Below are positions 61,268 through 64,000 of a stretch of 64,000 nucleotides of DNA, one piece after another (positions within the stretch are counted from its first letter, which is position 1; each line of letters begins with the position of its first letter). The notes under the pieces were generated by a model that saw only the letters and a list, made by a program, of their open reading frames with translations, searched no databases and was not told the origin of the DNA. Source of the DNA: an uncultured Eisenbergiella sp. (GTDB taxonomy: Bacteria; Bacillota; Clostridia; Lachnospirales; Lachnospiraceae). The translations under genes and the position numbers were made by a program. The stretch lies in the NCBI GenBank assembly GCA_947598825.1, contig CANQFM010000002.1, forward strand, positions 62,001 to 126,000, given 5' to 3'.

Positions 61268-62809
61268 ATGAGTGACATAGATCATCCGGACCGGCAGGAT
61301 AGCGGCGCCGACGAGAGAAAAAAAGAATATGAGGACGTCTGTTTTATCTGCAGGAGGCCGGAGAGCAAGGCGGGGAAGATGTTTCATCTGCCGAACAATA
61401 TCAGCGTCTGCAATGACTGTATGCATAAGACGATGGACGCCGTCAGCCAGTTCGATTACCAGGGGATGCTGAACAACCCTGCCGTGCTGAATATGCTCAA
61501 TAACCAGTTCGACAACAAGAGCCGGCAGAAGCAGGGGGAATCGGAAGAGGAAGAAGAGGACGGACAGCCCCGGGAGCCGCAGAAAGGCTTTCCCAGCATC
61601 AGCTTTATCAATCTGTCGGATCTTTCCAACGATGGGATCCCCCGGAAACAGAAGATCAAGAGAAAAGGCGGGGATAAAAAGGAAAAGCCCGCTTTCGATA
61701 TCCGTTCGATCCCAGCGCCCCACAAGATCAAGGAAAAGCTGGATCAGTATGTGATCGGGCAGGAATACGCCAAAAAGGTGATTTCCGTAGCGGTCTATAA
61801 CCACTATAAGCGGGTAGGCACCGGGACCATGGACGAGATCGAGATCGAAAAGTCCAATATCCTGATGATCGGCCCTACAGGCTGCGGCAAGACCTATCTG
61901 GTCAAGACGCTGGCAAAGCTTCTGGATGTGCCGCTGGCTATTGCGGACGCCACTTCGCTGACGGAAGCGGGCTATATCGGCGACGATATTGAAAGCGTGG
62001 TCAGCAAGCTTCTGGCGGCGGCGGACAACGATGTGGACAAGGCCGAGCAGGGCATTATTTTCATCGACGAGATCGACAAGATCGCAAAAAAGAAAAACAC
62101 CACTTCCCGGGATGTTTCCGGGGAGTCCGTCCAGCAGGGGATGCTGAAGCTGTTAGAGGGCGCGGAGGTGGAAGTGCCCGTAGGGGCCAATTCCAAAAAT
62201 GCCATGGTGCCGCTGGCGACCGTGAATACCAGGAATATCCTGTTCATTTGCGGCGGCGCCTTCCCGGACCTGGAAGAGATCATCCGGCAGCGCCTGCGCC
62301 GACAGACTTCTATCGGCTTTACCGCGGAGCTTAGGGACAAGTGGGACAAAGAGAAGAATATCCTGTCAAAAGTGACGGTAGAGGATCTGCGCAATTTCGG
62401 TATGATCCCGGAGTTCATCGGACGGCTGCCCGTGATCTGTACGCTGGCCGGGCTGGACAAGGATATGTTGGTCCGCATTTTAAAGGAGCCTAAGAACGCG
62501 ATCCTGAAGCAGTATCAGAAGCTGCTGGAGCTGGATGAGGTGAAGCTGGAATTTTCCGACGACGCGCTGGAAGCCATTGCGGAAAAGGCGATGCAGAAGG
62601 ACACGGGGGCCAGGGCCCTGCGATCCATCATTGAGGAGTTCATGCTGGATATCATGTACGAGATCCCCAAAGATGAGAACATCGGGCGCGTGACCATTAC
62701 CCGGGCTTATATCGAGGGGACGGGAGGTCCTGTCATCGATATCAGGAGCAACAATTATTCCCTGAGCGATATGGAGAAGATGAACGAGATCCCGCAGAAA
62801 TCCATATAA
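61268..62809 (+). CDS. clpX: ClpX-like AAA+ unfoldase with long N-terminal linker
   Basis: 513 residues. A C4 zinc-binding domain (Cys25, Cys28, Cys48, Cys51) is followed by an unusual acidic and Lys-rich linker of ~85 residues (about 66-150). The AAA+ core has Walker A GPTGCGKT (202-209), pore loop GYIG (235-238), Walker B IIFIDEID (263-270), the ClpP-docking IGF loop (349-351) and sensor 2 GARALRSI (447-454). Normal ClpX is about 420 residues. No clpP is adjacent, so this may be a second ClpX. It lies 37 nt after the HtrA gene with GGGAGGT as ribosome binding site. Confidence 0.9.
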   Translation: MSDIDHPDRQDSGADERKKEYEDVCFICRRPESKAGKMFHLPNNISVCNDCMHKTMDAVSQFDYQGMLNNPAVLNMLNNQFDNKSRQKQGESEEEEEDGQPREPQKGFPSISFINLSDLSNDGIPRKQKIKRKGGDKKEKPAFDIRSIPAPHKIKEKLDQYVIGQEYAKKVISVAVYNHYKRVGTGTMDEIEIEKSNILMIGPTGCGKTYLVKTLAKLLDVPLAIADATSLTEAGYIGDDIESVVSKLLAAADNDVDKAEQGIIFIDEIDKIAKKKNTTSRDVSGESVQQGMLKLLEGAEVEVPVGANSKNAMVPLATVNTRNILFICGGAFPDLEEIIRQRLRRQTSIGFTAELRDKWDKEKNILSKVTVEDLRNFGMIPEFIGRLPVICTLAGLDKDMLVRILKEPKNAILKQYQKLLELDEVKLEFSDDALEAIAEKAMQKDTGARALRSIIEEFMLDIMYEIPKDENIGRVTITRAYIEGTGGPVIDIRSNNYSLSDMEKMNEIPQKSI

Positions 62810-62829
62810 TAGTTTAAAACCGTAATTTG

Positions 62830-62864
62830 GGACCGGACGCTTTGGCCCGTATGCCGGCCGGTCC
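62830..62864 (+). other. Hairpin in the gap after clpX
   Basis: GGACCGG (62830-62836) and CCGGTCC (62858-62864) form a 7-bp stem with a large loop, 21 nt after the clpX stop. No T-run follows, so termination is doubtful. Confidence 0.35.
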
Positions 62865-62876
62865 TGCGGGAGAATG

Positions 62877-64000
62877 ATGGACTGCAGGGAAAAAATCGTT
62901 TCAGAGGATTATATGAGCATTATTTTAGACTTCCGGCTTCCGGAACAGATCCTCCCCATATTTGGGGAGGGGTTCTGCTATCAGCAGATCGAGGGGACGC
63001 TGGGAGTCTATTATGTAGACAAGAGTCTTCAGCCGGCGCCGTCCGCGTCCCAGTATCTTTACCGGTATATTCCGCAGCTTTTCGGCCTGGAAGCCTTTCC
63101 GGATGCAGGGGACAGGGGATTTAATCCGCAGCCTCTGGAAGCGTCGGGGATCCTGGCGCAGCAGCGCCCTCCGCTTTCGCTGACCGGACGGGGAGTGATC
63201 CTGGCGGTCATTGACACGGGGATCGATTATCGGGAAAGGGCTTTTCGCTATTCCGACGGCAGCACCCGGATCCGCGCGATCTGGGATCAGACCGATCAGA
63301 GCGGAGATCCGCCGGAGGGCTTTGCCTATGGAACCCTGTACGGGCGGGAGGATATCGACAGAGCGTTAAACGCCGAAGATCCTTTTGAGGTGGTCCCGCA
63401 GCAAGATGAGATTGGACACGGTACCGCGCTGGCCAGCGTAGCGGCAGGAAGCAGCCTGGATGGCGGCGTCACTTTTACGGGGGCCGCGCCGGATGTGGAG
63501 CTTGTAGTGGTGAAGCTGCGGCAGGCGAAACAGTATTTACGCGATTACTACATCGTCAGGGAGGACGTACCCGCTTATAGTACCGATGATATGATGTTCG
63601 CCGTTAAATTTGCGGAGACCTTTGCGATTTCCTTTTTACAGCCTGTGGTCATCCTGTTGGGGCTGGGCACTCCGCTGGGATGCCATAACGGGACTTCGAT
63701 CCTGTCGGAATATCTGCAGAGCGTTTCTCAGCGGCTCGGCAGGGCCGTGGTGGTAGGAGGCGGCAACGAAGGCAACAGCGCAGGCCATTTTCGGGCGATC
63801 CTGACGGAGACGATGAAGCAGGCGGAGATCCGGGTCGGGGAAGGCTCTAAAGGCTTTGTGGCGGAGCTGTGGGGAATGCAGCCTGCGGAGTTTCGCGTCA
63901 GCGTCCGTTCCCCCGGAGGCGAGATGATCTCGGAAGTCGATTTCAGGCTGGGACGTTCCGTAGACTACACCTTCGTCTATGAGCGCACCAGGCTGCAGAT
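62877..64000 (+). CDS. Subtilisin-like S8 peptidase, Csp-like, 3'-partial at window end
   Basis: 374 residues are visible before the window ends. An N-terminal prodomain-like region (1-~100) begins CREKIVSEDYMSIILDF, which I recall from Csp-type S8 proteases of clostridia. The catalytic Asp lies in LAVIDTGID (Asp113) and the His in EIGHGTALAS (His181). The catalytic Ser should be in the missing part. Csp proteases cut the spore cortex hydrolase precursor in clostridial germination; similar proteins of other function exist in Lachnospiraceae. No signal peptide is seen. Starts at 62874 and 62913 are alternatives. Spacing and GGGAG favour 62877. Confidence 0.85.
   Translation, partial: MDCREKIVSEDYMSIILDFRLPEQILPIFGEGFCYQQIEGTLGVYYVDKSLQPAPSASQYLYRYIPQLFGLEAFPDAGDRGFNPQPLEASGILAQQRPPLSLTGRGVILAVIDTGIDYRERAFRYSDGSTRIRAIWDQTDQSGDPPEGFAYGTLYGREDIDRALNAEDPFEVVPQQDEIGHGTALASVAAGSSLDGGVTFTGAAPDVELVVVKLRQAKQYLRDYYIVREDVPAYSTDDMMFAVKFAETFAISFLQPVVILLGLGTPLGCHNGTSILSEYLQSVSQRLGRAVVVGGGNEGNSAGHFRAILTETMKQAEIRVGEGSKGFVAELWGMQPAEFRVSVRSPGGEMISEVDFRLGRSVDYTFVYERTRLQ

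Noticed and set aside
59524-61278. 584-codon open frame on the minus strand opposite HtrA
   Set aside because: It mirrors the HtrA gene codon for codon, is low in complexity (Arg, Leu, Phe runs opposite the Gln-Glu repeats) and has no ribosome binding site or family match.
1-64000. Insertion sequences, phage genes, tRNA or rRNA genes
   Set aside because: I looked for transposase and integrase motifs, and for tRNA-like cloverleafs and rRNA sequence; none was convincing. Any small tRNA could still have been missed by eye.

Overview
The window looks like chromosome of a Gram-positive, low-to-mid GC Firmicute, most likely a clostridial gut anaerobe of the Lachnospiraceae type. The evidence is strong AGGAGG-type ribosome binding sites, some TTG starts, a choline-binding-repeat GH25 lysozyme, an LCP (LytR-CpsA-Psr) ligase, a Csp-like subtilase, and families I associate with that group (DUF6056, DUF6077). 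I cannot name the species. About 59 of the 64 kb are one dense, almost wholly plus-strand locus for surface glycans. I see no rRNA, tRNA, CRISPR array, transposase or phage gene, and no gap over 300 bases lacks a gene.

Region 1 (1-8.7 kb) has a Wzy-like polymerase, two GT4 and two GT2 glycosyltransferases, a radical SAM/SPASM protein, a TupA-like ATP-grasp protein and a GT11 fucosyltransferase, mostly translationally coupled. Region 2 (8.7-16.2 kb) opens with its own promoter and is in part visibly A/T-richer. It holds a PglK/MsbA-like ABC flippase, a CDP-6-deoxyhexose gene set (rfbG, an SDR, an RmlC-like epimerase), a polyprenyl-phosphate glycosyltransferase, an unassigned GT-A-like protein and a GT10 fucosyltransferase. 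Region 3 (16.2-25.3 kb) alternates UDP-GlcA/UDP-GalA enzymes (ugd and a GlcA 4-epimerase) with four large GT-C-like membrane proteins.

Region 4 (25.3-34.7 kb) starts at a good promoter. It encodes two polyprenyl-phosphate glycosyltransferases flanking a YdjC/ChbG deacetylase, then an FkbH-like protein, an MBOAT acyltransferase, its SGNH partner and two more membrane proteins. It ends at an intrinsic terminator that lies inside the convergent SGNH-hydrolase gene. Region 5 (34.7-40.4 kb) has that minus-strand gene, a two-subunit EamA/SMR transporter, a small zinc-ribbon gene on the minus strand and a large repeat-bearing GH25 cell-wall protein.

Region 6 (40.5-59.5 kb) is a second polysaccharide system: rfbBAC for a dTDP-6-deoxyhexose, an ABC exporter (Wzm plus a long Wzt with a C-terminal domain), a methyltransferase-kinase fusion that resembles the chain terminator WbdD, five GT2 proteins, a phosphohexomutase, a WcaJ/WbaP-type initiating transferase and an LCP ligase. 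Region 7 (59.6 kb to the end) is protein quality control: an HtrA protease, a ClpX with a long linker, and the start of a Csp-like subtilase that runs off the window.

Taken together, the locus carries the parts for at least two differently exported glycans (flippase/polymerase type and ABC-exporter type). It also carries extracytoplasmic decoration by polyprenyl-phosphate-sugar donors and GT-C enzymes, plus O-acylation. Several expected partners are missing from the window: RmlD, RfbF/RfbH, GDP-fucose enzymes, Wzx and an acyl carrier protein.
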